From Monarcha castaneiventris obscurior (lineage: Eukaryota > Chordata > Aves > Passeriformes > Monarchidae), in assembly GCA_026261815.1 (NCBI GenBank), contig JAMPIT010000566.1, positions 29,289,001 to 29,353,000 on the forward strand: a DNA stretch of 64,000 nt, read 5' to 3'. A program made the translations under genes and the position numbers. Positions 11,730-23,767 of the stretch are shown one piece after another. The notes beneath the pieces are model-generated. The model saw only the letters and a program-made list of their open reading frames with translations, was not told the DNA's origin and made no database searches. The first letter of the stretch is position 1; every line of letters starts with the position of its first letter.

Positions 11730-12205
11730 TGTATTGGTTTGAAAACAAACCAGTGGGAGATCCCAAGTCAGAATTAAAATTTAATAGGAAAAAAAATTTG
11801 AAATAAGTGAAATAATACAAGGAAAAGGCACTGACAAAGTCAGATACAACCTGACACCCTGTTAGGGTGGTGGTAGCAGTCCAAAAGAAGTAGCTCAGTT
11901 GAAGCAGTGATCCTATGGAAGGTCTGGTCTCCATCTGAAGGCCCAGTGGTAGCTCTTGTCCTCTAGGAACCCAGTAGAGAGGGCTCCCTTAGGCAGTTCC
12001 AAGGCCAGGTTATATCCAGGTGGGAATGTTTGGCTCCTCCCTCCTGGGTGGAGCATCTCACAATAGGATGAGATAAGTCCATGAGCCATGCAGTGGTTTC
12101 TTGCTGGCCCATTCTCTGTTATCAGGGGTGGGTCATAGCAGGAGATAACAGCTGATGGCCCACAGCTGGTGGTAATAGAATACATCTGTACTGTAACCTA
12201 GGGCA
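11730..12205 (-). mobile_element. Solo ERV LTR inserted in CR1, copy A
   Basis: This is a 476-bp block bounded by TG at 11730 and CA at 12205. It sits precisely inside a CR1 that continues on both sides. The flanks CCAGT (11725-11729) and CCAGG (12206-12210) look like a 5-bp target-site duplication with one mismatch. Read on the minus strand it starts TGCCCTAGGTTACAG and ends CCAATACA, with a TATA-like GGATATAACC in the middle and TATTAAA near the 3' end. The same LTR occurs at 52332-52804 in opposite orientation. No internal retroviral sequence remains, so this is a solo LTR left by LTR-LTR recombination. Five-base duplications would suit an ERVL-type element; the exact family is not known to me. 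Confidence 0.9.
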
Positions 12206-12500
12206 CCAGGGCTGAGCAGAGGGGCAGGATCACTTCCCTTGACCTGCTGCCAATGCTCTTCCTAATGCCCCTCAGGATGCCATCGGCCTTCCTGGCCACA
12301 GGGACACACTGCTGGCTCATGGACAGCTTGTTGTCCACCAGGACCCCCCAGGTCCTTCTCCACAGAGCTGCTTTACAGGTTAGTCCCCAGCCTGTCCTGG
12401 TACAGGGGGTTGTTTTTCCCCAGGTGCAGGGAAAAACATTGCCTTTGCCTTTGCTGAATTTCAGACTGTTCTTTGCCTTGGCTGAACCTGCTATAGCCTG
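12206..12500 (-). mobile_element. CR1 LINE, right half after LTR
   Basis: The CR1 broken at 11730 resumes in register: 'ccagggctgagcagaggggcaggatcac', then 'gacctgctgccaatgc', 'caccaggaccccccaggtcc' and 'ccccaggtgcaggg'. It ends near a T-rich run at 12501-12519. The continuation makes the total CR1 content of this copy about 800 bp. Small open frames here are remnants of ORF2 and shadow frames. Confidence 0.9.
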
Positions 12501-12519
12501 TCTTTTTTTTTTTTTTTAG

Positions 12520-15500
12520 ACTGCAGGTGCAGTCTGAGAAGTTCTGTACACTGAAGTGGAGGTTTAGGCTTGAAATGAGTGCATATAAGGTTTTGGTATT
12601 GGTTTCAAGGCCTTTTTTGGTTTGCTGCAACGCTGTGTGACTTTTGCCTGACAGAAGAGTATCAAAGAGCATGATATTAAAGTGCAATGCATGTTAAATT
12701 ATATAACAAATAATAGTGAAATTCTTAATGAAAGCTTTATGGCCAGATTTTTGTTTTTATCACAGAATAAAAAGCTTTGCTGTTATGGAATCATTCCAGT
12801 CAATCAAAATATTCTCTGAGAGAATTCATTCTGCAACAAATTATGCCTTCATCATATATTACTTTAGAAAGCTGTCTTTTTACCTCAAGCACATGCGTCA
12901 TGGTTCTCTGCTATGTTCTGATCTAACAGCACTTTCACAGGCTCCACTGGGACTCCACTAACTTCACTATTTCAAGTCCATAAAGAAGATTTAGACCAGA
13001 TCCTATAAATACGAGTGTTGTACAAATATAATGGTTGTCTGATGGCTACCATTCCAGTCCTCTCATACAATGTAACTTAGTAATACGATCTCAGCCAAGG
13101 GTAATATTTTTATGTGGATAGAATCCCAGTGTGGGAGTTAGTAACCTCATGCTCTGTTCCCAGATATGTTTCAGATTTACTGTGCAGCCATAATTAGATG
13201 TGATGTTCTGTCTCTGCTTTGGACTGCTGTTTGCACAAGGACAATAATACTTCCTTACCCTGAGCAACCCTTCTGAGAAATATGGGTAAAAACTATTAAT
13301 TTGTTGATTACTTACATTACTTATTACCTAAGTGTCAAGGATGGCATCACCATTGCAGCCATCTATTACATTAAGGCTCCATGACTTTTTATCTGGCTTC
13401 TATAGCATTTAGGAGTGCTCACGGATTTTGCTTTTGGAAGAGCTCAGTATCTTCCAATGGAAACAACATTTTATGTTACAGCTGTCATAGCTGCAACATG
13501 AGATTGAAACCAATGTTGGAATTAAAGATTTTGCTTTTTGTACCCCAGGTTTTCTGGTCTGATAATTCGTACCCATCAGTGCTTTCTGCATGTCAAGTGA
13601 AATTTCCAATCAAACTGAAAAGTTTTTGATGTGGTGTGTTCCTTTATTCTCTTGTTGTAGCCAATATCTAGCTTTCTAGCTATAAATACTTCAACATAAA
13701 ATAGTGATGTAAGAATTGCCTGAAATAGTTGTGCTCGTTCTGTAGATTTTGTTGCGGGTACAGTGATAATTTGTCTCTTCACGTTTCCTTCAGAGCACTT
13801 CACCACATGCTATTTCCAGCTATTTCATGCTGTATTTTATATTCTTTTCCAGCCAGGTTAATAGATTTACACATAATAATCTTTTAAACCTACACATAGT
13901 GTCTATATTTGGAACTTATATTATTCCTTTTGTCAATCTTTCATCAAACATACATTGTGAAAAGAAGCTACATATCAGAGTTAAATACTCCAGCACTTTC
14001 TGACCTATCTTTGCATATATTTATGATTTTTTCACACCCTTCCTCTACCATTAGTATCCCTACTGTTTTTCCTGTTGTATACATAATTATCTATTCTGTT
14101 GTTGAAATGCACATTAAAAGTCAGCATTTGCAGTGGCATTTAAGATTTTACAAAGTTTTCATATTCTGCAAATACAGAATAACAGCATTGTTTCTGCCAC
14201 AATGCTTTGGAGTAAAGCCAGTCTTTTGGATGGTGATCACTGGCATTTCATTTTACAGTTCAGATAACTGCAGTTCCTACAGTAGCACACCAGAGCCCAA
14301 AAGTAACTTATAAATATGGACTGATGCTACCCAGTATGTTTTTTCTTCATTACTTTTGATATTTAAGAGCTATGATGTGCACTTAATAGTTTAATTAAAT
14401 TATATGGTTCACATTTTTGGGTACCTTTTGTCCTTTGTTCCAATAAAAAAACATATTTAGATTCTCTGAGTTATTAAATGGATTTCATCCTTCATGTACA
14501 GAGAAGGAGCACTTCTAATACACACACTGTGCCACAAATCCTGCCTCTCTTGCAGTTAGTGAGCTTTGGGAAGACGCCAGAATGGGAGCAGAGGTGCCCA
14601 GAGGCAGACTTTCAGACAGTCTGTATATACCTCATGTACAAAAACAACCCTCAATCTCTCCTTTGAGGGATGCGGCTGGCCTTGGACACTCATGGAGCCT
14701 GCAGGGAGGCCAGGAAGGTGTCTTACGTGGTGAATCTACCCAGATCAGCTCCAGCACCTACTATGTATATGTACAAGAAAGGCACAAACAACTTGAGGGA
14801 GATGGATTACCATATAATACATGTCCCCTAGAAAGTTTTTTTTCTCTTGCCTTTAACCGTCAAAGTTAAATGCCTCCAGCTTCGACATTCAGCCTTCAAC
14901 TCATAATTCAGTCAGAGCCAGAAGCTATGAACACCAAAGGCTGAGATGTCTTTTTTAAAGATTTTTTGACAGATAAGAAATTAGGTAAAGCACGATTGTC
15001 ATGCACTTCATAGGATATGCTGCAATGGCATAGGCAATGCAGACTATTAGAAATGAAGTGCTGTTCCTGCATTGCTGTACATGGTTCTTTATGGTTCAAG
15101 TGGAGGAACAAGGGAAGCAGCAAGAGCTGGAAGTTTTTGCATTTAGTGGATCAGAGACATTCTGGACAAGGAAACAAATTCTACTAGTGGAGTGAATACA
15201 TTTTATTTGAGCAAAAGTTTGGTCATTGTAATCCAGTTGTTCTGAGTGAGGAAAATGTAACATACTCCTAAGTGCTGATCAAGGTTTATCCCAAGGTCAG
15301 GCTGAATTCTTAAAAGAAATGCTGAATCTATTTGCTATCAAATTATCTGTTCCAAGGGCTTGGGACCATATCTCATGCAGTTACTATTAAAACATGGCCT
15401 CAAAACTGAATGAAGTAATGTTCAGTGTTGTGTCTGAAACCGCTACAAAAAGAAAACCACTGCAATAATGGAGGAAAGAATTATCATATGTTCTTTGATA

Positions 15501-18225
15501 CGAATGTCATATATTCTCCTTTGCTGTAAATTGGCTTCTGGGATAATGTATTGTCTTCTGCATTTCATTAAGGTACTTTTACAGCAGTCTCTGAAATTCA
15601 CCGAGAGCTAGTCCTGACAGGGAGTTCTGACCTTTTGATGGATATAGTTTTGCCTGTAAAGTAAGCTGATGGTTAACCTTACTCCCGATGGGCAAGTGTC
15701 CATAGGGCAAAGCCCAGCAGTGGTCAGCAAATCTGTGACAAATCCTCAGCTGGTGCAAATCATTGTGGGTTCACCAAGTCACTATGCATCAGCTGAAATT
15801 TAGCCTCAGTAAAGGCAATAATGAAATTCATATTGCTACCAGTGAAACCAGGATTTTATACTCAGATTCAGCTAATATCTAGTCAAGATTGTAATACTAT
15901 TATAAAATAAATATTGAATTTAAATACAGTAATATGCCACTTAGAGCAGACTAGGTGCTTTCGTTTGGAATTCTCCTCTAGCTCTACTACATAATAACAG
16001 AGCTTTTGTGCAGAGAACTTTGCATTCTCCCGTGAAGCAAATGCTGTGTATGGATTAGGCTCAAACCTAATAAAATAGAAGGTCTTGAACCCTTCTCCCC
16101 TTATAACAGTTCATGGTGGGGAGGCATGAATTTAGAGTGCCTGGTTGAAATCTCATTAAAATCACCTCTTCCAGTGACTGTCTGGCTTTTCATCTCTCTG
16201 GTTCCTTGGCTGTGATGCATCAGTTGAAAAACCAGAAAAAACCTTGTTGCTGCACTTCCTGCTGCCTTCGCCAGCTGCTAATGTCCTGGCAGGGGAGCAG
16301 GACATAGGACAAACTCTCTCCTCTCTCTTTTTCTCCCCTGTCAGTGGTAACTGTCATTGATTTTGGGGTTTAGGTCTTCTCATGTAATCAAAGTGTAGTC
16401 TCTTCCCCAATATTTATTTTTAATTACACCTTATCTCTTTGTCTACTGTTGAGCCACTTCACCAAATTGTGTTAAGAATTTGTATATAAATACTTAAACA
16501 TAAAAGAATGTGAAAAGTAGCATGGTGTTGAAGTGGTTGGCATCTAATGCTTTCTTCTGTATTCCTGTTTATCTATTTTTGCTTTCCATAACAAATGGTT
16601 CCTTTTCCCTCCAAATGTCATTCTGACAAATGTCTTGAGTTTGTCAACCTTTACGAGTTAGACAAACTGAGGAACCAGAAATACACATCCAGTTACAGTA
16701 ACTTTCAGATATATGTACTTACAAAGCATGATGCAGCTGTAGACAACTTAGAAAGAAGTTTTATGATTTCTGCGTATTAACATAGCTCATATCAGATCAT
16801 ATTTGGTCTGCAGTAAGATAGCAGTCCCCACTTCTGTTAGATCCACTGCCTAGATGAAATACAGTCTCAGAAGATGTAATTGCCAAAGAAGTGGTCCTTT
16901 TCTATCTTTTCAGGAAGTTTCAGTTCGTAAGTGTACCTCTTGCCTGCCTTGCCTTTATGCAACACAGAAGCAGTCATACTTGAGACAACCATTACAAGAG
17001 CCAACTAACCCACACCTAAGTGGGTATGAACAGTAAAATACGTTTTTAAGTACAAAGTATCTCATAGGTTTTCAAAATAGGTCTATGGGTTCTTCAAGGA
17101 TATCCCTAGTGAGGAATTAATACTCTTCCACAGAGTTCCAATTTGTAAAATGTGGAAGGCTCATCAAAATTATGTTCACTGCAGCCCACTTATGTATAGG
17201 TGATGCATGAGCCTACTTAGAAGTAAGGATGCCACAGAATGCTGGACAGTTTTGCATTAATAGCTTAAAGTAGTAATGCATAGACTGAATTTTGTCATCA
17301 TAAATATGTTTGAAAATATGTAAGTTACACTGAAAATAAATTCAGCTTAATTAATATTTCTTCTCTGATTTTAATAGTTCCAGAGACTCAAGCCAGTTCC
17401 ACAATAATTATGACTAGTTTTCAAATAAAGACAAAATGTGGAAGATTTTGCAGGAAAAAATGAAACAAGATTAGAAAGAAATAAATTTTATAAAATATTT
17501 CTGTTTTCCTCTATACAGTTTCTCTGTATGATTTGCAGTAGAACAGTTCCTAATTTTTTTCCATCACTAAGAAATATTTTTTATCTTTATTGATTTTTCT
17601 TTTTTTGTTGTTGTTGTTGCCACTGGATTTAATTAAAAATATTCTGTGGGATTAGGCATTTTTCTTGTTGAAAAATGGGTGAGGATAATTTACTCTTTAT
17701 AAAATTTCTAATATTAAGGATATTTTGAAATATTATGTAGCAGAAAAAAGGAACAAAAAGATGAAAGAGATGAGTAATTAACATATATTTCAATGAACTG
17801 ACAGCAATAAAATGAAGATTGATGGCATAAATGTTCCAAAATTAGATTTTTTTGTTGTGACTGAGAAATAAAACATAAATTTTAGCTAAGACCAAAAAAA
17901 CCAAGATTTGTTTAAAAGACTGAAATGACAAATAAAAATAGAAAAAAAATTAAAAATCGCTTGTCTTTGTTGCGTTTTTTCTTTCTAGCTATATCATGGG
18001 TTTAAGAAAATCTATTTCCCTCTGTAAAAATTTTGACTTCAGTGAGATTAATGATATATTTCTGTAAGAAAAAACAGAACTAACAAATTTTTCAAGGAAA
18101 ACATGTTTTCTTTAAAAATGTTTTTAAAAATATTCTATATCAGAGTTATGAAGGGAAACAATCTCTTCCAAAAAAATATAAAATCAAGTCACAACTAATC
18201 ATAATTAAGAATTAATTCACAGGAC
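12520..18225. other. AT-rich unique DNA, nothing recognised
   Basis: No transposon or gene was recognised in this 5.7-kb stretch. Open frames are at most 134 codons (13909-14313, +), without coding-like context. A (GTT)n run lies near 17605. A 13-base AG...GTAAGT segment at about 16913-16925 was considered and rejected as an exon. Confidence 0.45.
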
Positions 18226-18251
18226 TAATAATCCTGTTCACAGGATTATTA
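18226..18251. repeat. Perfect 11-bp inverted repeat
   Basis: The arms TAATAATCCTG and CAGGATTATTA are separated by TTCA and form a perfect 11-bp stem with a 4-base loop. The nearby direct repeat TTCACAGGA (about 18216 and 18237) suggests that it arose by template switching. No function is implied. Confidence 0.8.
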
Positions 18252-19338
18252 CACAGCACCGCAGATAAATTACTTGCAATTAGCTGGTATTCATGCAACA
18301 GCTGATGTAAGAAGTTCAGGAAGTTTATGATGTCCATCTTAGCAGTCAGTTTGTCAGATTTTCTTCTGAGGTTCTGCTTTGGAAAGTAAGGATTCCACTT
18401 TCATAATAATTTCTGATCATCAGTGCTTCAGATGTCATCTTCTGGAATCCTGATGGGAATATCTCAACCCTTTAACACTAGTCTAAACAGGATTTTTATG
18501 GTTTAAGGTATACTGCAGGCCTTTGTGCTCAAAAAAAAAAACCCATCTGATGATCACCACATCACAGTTAAGATCTGATCGCTGTCCCAAAATGTAATTT
18601 AATCCATATGTACAGAGCAGCAGGGCCTGCAGCACATAACCAATATCTGTGACTTAGAAAGCTTGAATCACATATGCTTGAAATAAATGTCAGACAAGAG
18701 GAAAAACACAACTTCATAGTTTAATGGTAAAACACAAAACATTTAGATGCAGCAGGTGCATTTAGCAATCTATCAGTAATTCATTCCCCCAACAAAACTT
18801 GGTTAATGGAAAAGGTCAGGATCATTCCCTCATGGATTTGTAGGTATATGCGGGTCCCTCCTAATGCCTCAGCAGAACATGGTGTTTTTAACATTGTTGC
18901 CATTTAAAAGCAAAATTACATTTTAAACACATGCACCTAAAACTGTTAAATTTTCTCCTTTTTGCCTTTAAGGTAACAAGATATGGTACTTTGCACTCCT
19001 GTACTTCTGCAGAAATATGTAGGTAGATGGGTGTGCTATGCTATACCATATTTACAATATATCATATAAGCCGTATCAGAGGCGGTGTCGTGGGCCTCAG
19101 CCTAACCTTCCTCTGCCTTGTTCAAATTTAGATGCCTTTGCCATCCTCAGCAATATATAATAAAAGTGATGCTTGAGCCCACAATTTCACTTCCTATAGC
19201 AGCTTTTATTTAGATCATGTTACACTTTTTAGATTGGAATTTTCCTAGAAGTAATTTTTCTGTGATATTTAAAACATGAGGCCAAACTGAATTATTACTT
19301 TTATTGTTATTGTTGTTGTTGTATTACCTCAAGGTTGC

Positions 19339-19376
19339 AACTGATCAAGTAAACTTTAACTGATCAAGTAAAATTT
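19339..19376. repeat. 2 x 19-bp tandem duplication
   Basis: The unit AACTGATCAAGTAAACTTT is followed at once by AACTGATCAAGTAAAATTT, which differs at one base. It looks like a simple local slippage event. Confidence 0.9.
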
Positions 19377-21774
19377 AAACTATAATTTTTTAATTTTTTT
19401 TGTGTCCTGAAACCCTCATTTCAAAGTGTTTCTACTTGCTATTTGTAGGTAGAATGAAAATAATTTGCATGTCATAAAACCCATTTTTTCACAGGCATTT
19501 TAGCTATTTTTCCCCTTAATTTGTGCTATTTTCTTTTGTTTATTAATTGTTATTATCTAGATTGAGTGAAATATAAGTAAAAAATTATTCTTGCTTTAAC
19601 ACAACCCAGATCCTACATGGTGTTGTTTAGTTTGGCAAAAATAGTAACAGAACAAAACTGATAGCTGAAAAAAGATTAGATAATAACTAAAATTGCAAAG
19701 CAAGCTGACCTAAAGGAGTCTTGGGATTGATTCAGCAATGCTGAAGCCAAATTGGCTGTTCTCTTTCTACAATCTCTGCTCCTAAAGACTTCCTGACAGT
19801 TAAATTTGGAAAAAAAATCTCTGAAGACATGTGAGGTTTTTAGAATGTTCCGTCTTCTGTAAAAAGTAAATTAGAAACATTAGAGTGAAGTTCAAATGAT
19901 ATCACAAAATTATAAGACACTGAATCTGCTTAAATGAGAAATATTGATGAACATCATGAAGGAAATGCTAATTAAGCATTCCACAAGTCTGTGGAAAAAT
20001 AGGCTTTAAAGGTAATTACATAACAAAGTAATCCACACCCTTCCTTCGTGAACATCTGTATGAAAGAATTTACCCTGAACTTGAACTTTAATTATAAATT
20101 ATAAATTTTAATTATAAATTTTATCCATTGAACGGATGCTGCCACACTGATTTGAAGACTGAGGAATTCACCTCTTATCAGAGGGGTTACATTTACAGAC
20201 ATATTTAGGATAATGAATGCTGTCAGCTGTTGATAAGCGTGAACTTCCCAAGAGCCTTGGTAATTCAAGCTGTGGAACAAAATCTCTCATTGATATTAGT
20301 GGAAAAAAATGACCCTGTGCATTGGCATTTTCAGAGAATTTTAGTCTTTCTAAAAATTCCAGGAGTTAACAAGCCTCCAGTAGAATCCAGGACCTGTGGA
20401 AAGTACGCTAAGAAAATGTTCCTAATGCTCCTTTATATAACACCTAGCAAGTATCCCTAATGATAGAAGTTGTTACTGCTAAGAATATTAGAAAGATATG
20501 AACCTAATAGTGAAATATCTTCATATCTATTATCTCTTTATTCTATTTAACTGCGCATCATTTCTGTGAAAAGAAAGGATTCCCCTCAGTCAGTGGAAAA
20601 ATGGGATTTACTAATACATAAACTGCATTGACATTCTCAGCACCAATCCTTGTCCCAGATGAGAAAAAAAAAAGTATTAATTACACATGCACTCCAGTCC
20701 TTTTTTTAGGTTATTTTATTCTGAAATTATTTCTGCATTCCCAAAATGCCTAAAGCTATTAAATAAGTTTTCCCTTGAACTGCATTAATACTCTCTAGTG
20801 AAAAATGAGGAAGAACTAGTGTTAACAGTTAGCTACATTAACAGAACATAAATACCTCTACTAAGGTAACAGGAATTAAAGCAGTAGTTATAAAAGAAGA
20901 GGTGGCACTGGGTGAAATAATCTGTCAGGGCAAAATCTTTCATAACATTAATAATGTACGAAGATGTTAAACTCTAGTTTTGTACTAAAAGCAGGGAAAA
21001 AAAATAAAATTCAGAATTCTGTAGATATTTATGGCAACAGGAAATACATCTCACTCTCTCTGAAGGGGGTTGGTTTGTATGTGCAGCAAGGTCTGCAGTG
21101 GCACCTAATTCATACAGTCTTCCAGCTACTCAAATCAGTGTTGCAAACTTACCAATTCCATTATTATCTGCTCTCATCTTGCAGAATTTAAGCTCTTTAA
21201 ATTAAATTTCAGAAGACTCCATATCTGACTTTCAAAGCTTTTCTACTCTATATGTGGTATTAGACATATCCAAGAACATATCTTGTGGTTTTGAGATCTT
21301 CAATATGAGAAAAAAAAAAAAATTGAAGCAAGTCTCCTAAAATATCTGCAGGATATAGACATTAGAATCTAGTTAATAGGGAAGGCATGTCTAAAATGCA
21401 CTTGAGTTGATAAGGCATATTTGAATTTAATTTAAATCGGAGCAACTCCACATTAAGTAAAACTTTTTATATCTTAGTGAATTATTTAGCAGTTCTTGTC
21501 TGAAGTTGATTGGAAAGCAGTAATACTCAATGTATAAGAATAATTGATTTCTACTAACTACATAATCTGTAGCATTAGCCTCATCATTACTGGGATTTTT
21601 CCTATTTTGTTGGGTTTTTCCTTCAATGCCCTACAGCTCTGAATTCTGGGCCCTGATACTCCAGACAAGCTGCATAGAAGGAATGATTGGTTCAGTATAC
21701 CCTCTACTGTCACACCAGAGTTTCTCAAATTCCTCTTTTTTAAGACTCTATGCTTAGTCTCCATTTTCTATCCC

Positions 21775-21796
21775 TTTTTTTTTTTTTTTTTTTTTT
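21775..21796. repeat. 22-base T homopolymer
   Basis: An uninterrupted T run. It could be a poly(A) tail on the minus strand, but no retrocopy or SINE body is recognisable next to it (the minus-strand DNA upstream of the A run is 21797 onward). Confidence 0.9.
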
Positions 21797-23675
21797 GCAT
21801 CCAAGTATTATTTACAAGAAGACAAAAGAACTTTGTTGTCATCATGTCCCTAAGAGCTAATGTACAACTAAGCAGTTTGCAGGGTTTTCCACTAATCTGA
21901 AACTGCCAGGACATCAAGATTAGGGAAAGGCAGCTGTTGTGTTTCTTTTCTCTAATGAAATTCAAATAAGACGAGAGAAAGATGGTTATAAAAAAAAATA
22001 CTGAAAATGGATTGCATTATACAGTTATTTTCCCTCTGTCTTTTTTTTCTTTTTTCATCATAGGGCAGATAAAGAGACATTCATATTATTCCTCAGAAAC
22101 AGCTCATTATAACATGACGAACGAATGAGTGAATGAAAGAGTGAATAGGAAACAGTGACCTTAAAGGAAGCATAATCCCAAAGGTGAAATTAAGTTTTAT
22201 TTTGTTTTATGTTAGGAACTTCTATGTTTTTGAAGTTTTTTTTCAACTGAACATTTGGATTAGAAGACATCTTGTCTCTAAAGCCCTCAGGTCTCAATTC
22301 ACACAGATTGTGTTGGAAAGTGTATAGAGAATTTTTGTGGGAAACATCTTTAAATGAGTCTTTCTTATTTTATTAGAACCAGAATCTTTGGAGTCTTGTG
22401 GATGCACTCAGAGTCGGCTTCTGCAGCATGTTGAAAACTGTTGTCAATTACAGTTTAGTATTTTCTATATTTTCAAAAAATTTTTGTGAGAAGAATTCTT
22501 TTTTGGTTGAAATTTCTTCTTTGTTTCTGTAGCTTTTTATTTTAAGCCTCACCTCTTTTCATGCTACACGTGAAAGATTGCACATTTCTTAACTGTTGTT
22601 TCTCTAGTGAATCCCTTTTCTCTTGTTTATTGATCACCATCACATGAGCTCGTTTAATACTGAAAACAAAATTATATGGATTAAAAGAATTTTAATACAT
22701 TTATATTACATACTATTTTAAAGTATTTTAATATATTTAAAATGTATCCAAAGCTTATTCCAAGTAAGTGTTTAGAAATTCAACACCAATGCCACTTGCA
22801 TGCTTTCCTTAGTTTATCCATCAAGTATTTTTTCATGGTGTGCATTAAAAGGATATACGTGGTTTGTCATTGCCATGAATTTTCTCGCACATTTCAAACA
22901 ATAATTATTCTTCACAACTCCCTAATAAAGAAGAAAACTTCTCTTGTCCTCTACTAAAAAAAAATCAAAGTTTTATTACTTCCATTTACAGCAGTAAGTC
23001 AGTAACTACATTCCACTATCGCCCCTCAGCATGTTAGTGGCATACTGACAACCTGAACAGTAACCCCTGACTCTATTTCAGTTTTTCTAAGCCATGACTT
23101 TCCAATTATGAAGATTATTCTTATTATAGGTGTTGCAAACAGAAACTATTTCATTTTAGACCCCTTGAAAATCCTCTGCTTTTTCTCTATTTTAAATAAC
23201 TGAGAAAAATCAAAGGGTGGTGATAGGGAGCTTATAGAGCATCCTCAACCATTTTACACAGCTAAAACTCAGCTGTTGGTCAACCTATAGAAGTCACTGT
23301 GTCCTGTCATGCCAGAGAAAAACATCCACAGTGTCTCATTCAGGGTCTTTCATAAGTTGAAAATTAATTCTAACTATTTCTCTATCACGCAGCCAAAACA
23401 ATCGAGTTAGTCCTTCTAATATACAGAGAAGCATGCAAGTACGAATCAGCAGGGCTGAGTCACTACAACTAACATTTGCAAATTTTACCTGTTCAGTGAG
23501 GTACACTGAGAGAACAGAGTATGCAGAAGGTTAAGAAAGGTTTGTTTGGGGGGTTTTATGTCCCATTTTTCCCTCTTTAAAAATGTTTATTCACTTTACC
23601 AAGTGAGCCAATGACCGTATCCATTTTGGATCAACTGTACTTTCCACTTAATTAATTTTACCCTGTAAACCACAG

Positions 23676-23767
23676 GTACTGCTGAAAAAAAGTGCCTTAG
23701 AACAAAATAGAAGAAAGGCCAAAAATGCCACCCGGAGTGAAAAAAAGTTTTTTGAGATGGCAGTCCG
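23676..23767 (+). other. Possible internal coding exon, unverified
   Basis: An AG (AAACCACAG, ending 23675) precedes 92 bases that are open in one frame. They are followed by a good donor, CCG/GTATGT, at 23768. The exon would begin in phase 0 and leave two bases (CG) at its end. The 30-residue peptide starts VLLKKSALEQNRRKAK and ends EKKFFEMAV. It is highly basic and likely helical. The polypyrimidine tract is weak. I do not recognise the peptide and found no neighbouring exon in a matching phase. Part of the open frame comes from A-rich DNA, which avoids TGA by chance less easily than it yields Lys codons, so a pseudoexon remains likely. Confidence 0.2.

Larger units (their letters stand above)
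18252..23675. other. AT-rich unique DNA with short tandem repeats
   Basis: No gene or transposon was recognised. It contains a 2 x 19-bp tandem duplication at 19339-19376, a TTG/TTA-rich run near 19300-19322, an AATTATAAATT-type short repeat at 20088-20125, and a 22-base T tract at 21775-21796. Confidence 0.45.

Noticed and set aside
16913..16925. 13-base microexon-like segment (TTTTCAG...GTAAGT)
   Set aside because: No flanking exon, no conservation data, and expected by chance in 64 kb.
21775..21796. T22 run as the tail of a processed retrocopy
   Set aside because: No recognisable mRNA-like or SINE body adjoins it and no target-site duplication is seen.
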